Shown: piece by piece, positions 63,893 through 64,000 of the stretch
Position numbering within the stretch: position 1 is the stretch's first letter
Layout: every line of letters starts with the position of its first letter
Source of the DNA: Fodinibius salsisoli
GTDB lineage: Bacteria > Bacteroidota > Rhodothermia > Balneolales > Balneolaceae
Assembly: GCF_026229185.1 (NCBI RefSeq)
Contig: NZ_JAGGJA010000007.1
Coordinates: forward strand, 243,463-307,462
Direction of reading: 5' to 3'
Length of the DNA: 64,000 nt
Notes under the pieces: generated by a model
Told to the model about the DNA's origin: nothing
Databases searched by the model: none
The model's input: the letters and a program-made list of their open reading frames with translations, nothing else
Translations under genes and position numbers: made by a program

Positions 63893-64000
63893 TGGACAGT
63901 ACGTTAAGCCAGATCATGCTGCCCGTTCTTGTTGTTGGGTTAAATACTCTTGCATTTCCGCCGGTGTGCGGTAGTCCAGCGTTGAATGCAAGCGCTGGCG
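63893..64000 (-). mobile_element. End of an IS3-family insertion sequence (window-truncated)
   Basis: TGGACAGTAC at 63893 is a plausible IS3-type terminal repeat beginning with TG, followed by the end of a transposase gene on the minus strand. The rest lies beyond the window. Confidence 0.7.
63914..64000 (-). CDS. IS3-family transposase OrfB, C-terminal end (partial)
   Basis: The last 29 codons read RQRLHSTLDYRTPAEMQEY and end TQQQERAA-stop. This is the C-terminus of the integrase-core transposase of the IS3 family, with the conserved R.HS.L.Y.TP motif. The window ends inside the gene. Confidence 0.85.
   Translation of the reverse strand, partial: RQRLHSTLDYRTPAEMQEYLTQQQERAA

Overview
The window looks like a chromosomal segment of a free-living, aerobic Bacteroidota/Balneolota-type bacterium (Balneola, Gracilimonas and Fodinibius relatives are my best guess; this is inference). 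Supporting signs are three SusC/SusD outer-membrane uptake pairs, GldC, DUF4412, a TlpA-like lipoprotein, acidic proteins, weak Shine-Dalgarno usage with several GTG/TTG starts, and intergenic repeats of the Bacteroidota kind. No rRNA, tRNA or CRISPR array was seen.

Layout. 1-9 kb: metabolic genes (YceI, BtuF-like binding protein, SDR, Nudix-like protein, DJ-1/PfpI, PQQ-type sugar dehydrogenase, DoxX, zinc alcohol dehydrogenase, NAD-type isocitrate dehydrogenase, YfcE-like phosphoesterase, DUF4412), plus a remnant of a DNA photolyase gene. 9.5-19 kb: a minus-strand run with a TPR protein, alpha/beta hydrolase, rluB-scpB (overlapping), an M14-type deacylase overlapping a glutamate-cysteine-ligase-like/CBS fusion, and priA. 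19.6-24.4 kb: SusCD pair 1. 25-40 kb: YifB/ComM ATPase, DUF4342, the pntAA-pntAB-pntB transhydrogenase operon, trxB, a frameshifted TonB-type lipoprotein, an MFS transporter, endonuclease III, a Memo-family protein, gldC, ahcY and a TlpA-like lipoprotein. 40-49.5 kb: two tandem SusCD pairs that look like duplicates.

50.9-55.6 kb is the unusual part. Between two 2-hydroxyacid oxidases (lhgO and a D-lactate/2-hydroxyglutarate-dehydrogenase-like flavoprotein) lies a small-gene array that looks like an integron cassette cluster without an integrase (CALIN): a RelE/ParE-type toxin-antitoxin cassette, an NAD(P)-binding SDR cassette, a PIN/RHH toxin-antitoxin cassette and a truncated Doc fragment. 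They are separated by long imperfect-palindrome sites whose ends resemble the attC boxes RYYYAAC and GTTRRRY. An IS110-family element has inserted inside one attC-like site. Its 5' non-coding end, behind a consensus TATAAT box, carries segments that match the target left flank (9/9 nt), can pair with the target right flank, and match or pair with the element's own two ends. These are the four guides expected of a bridge RNA, reprogrammed to an attC core. This is the strongest candidate in the window for something worth experimental follow-up.

55.7-64 kb: the large FAD/Fe-S oxidase, a sugar-phosphate-isomerase-like protein, a repeat-rich gap, a rhodanese, recN, rluD, a six-copy heptamer repeat, and the end of an IS3-family transposase that runs off the window.
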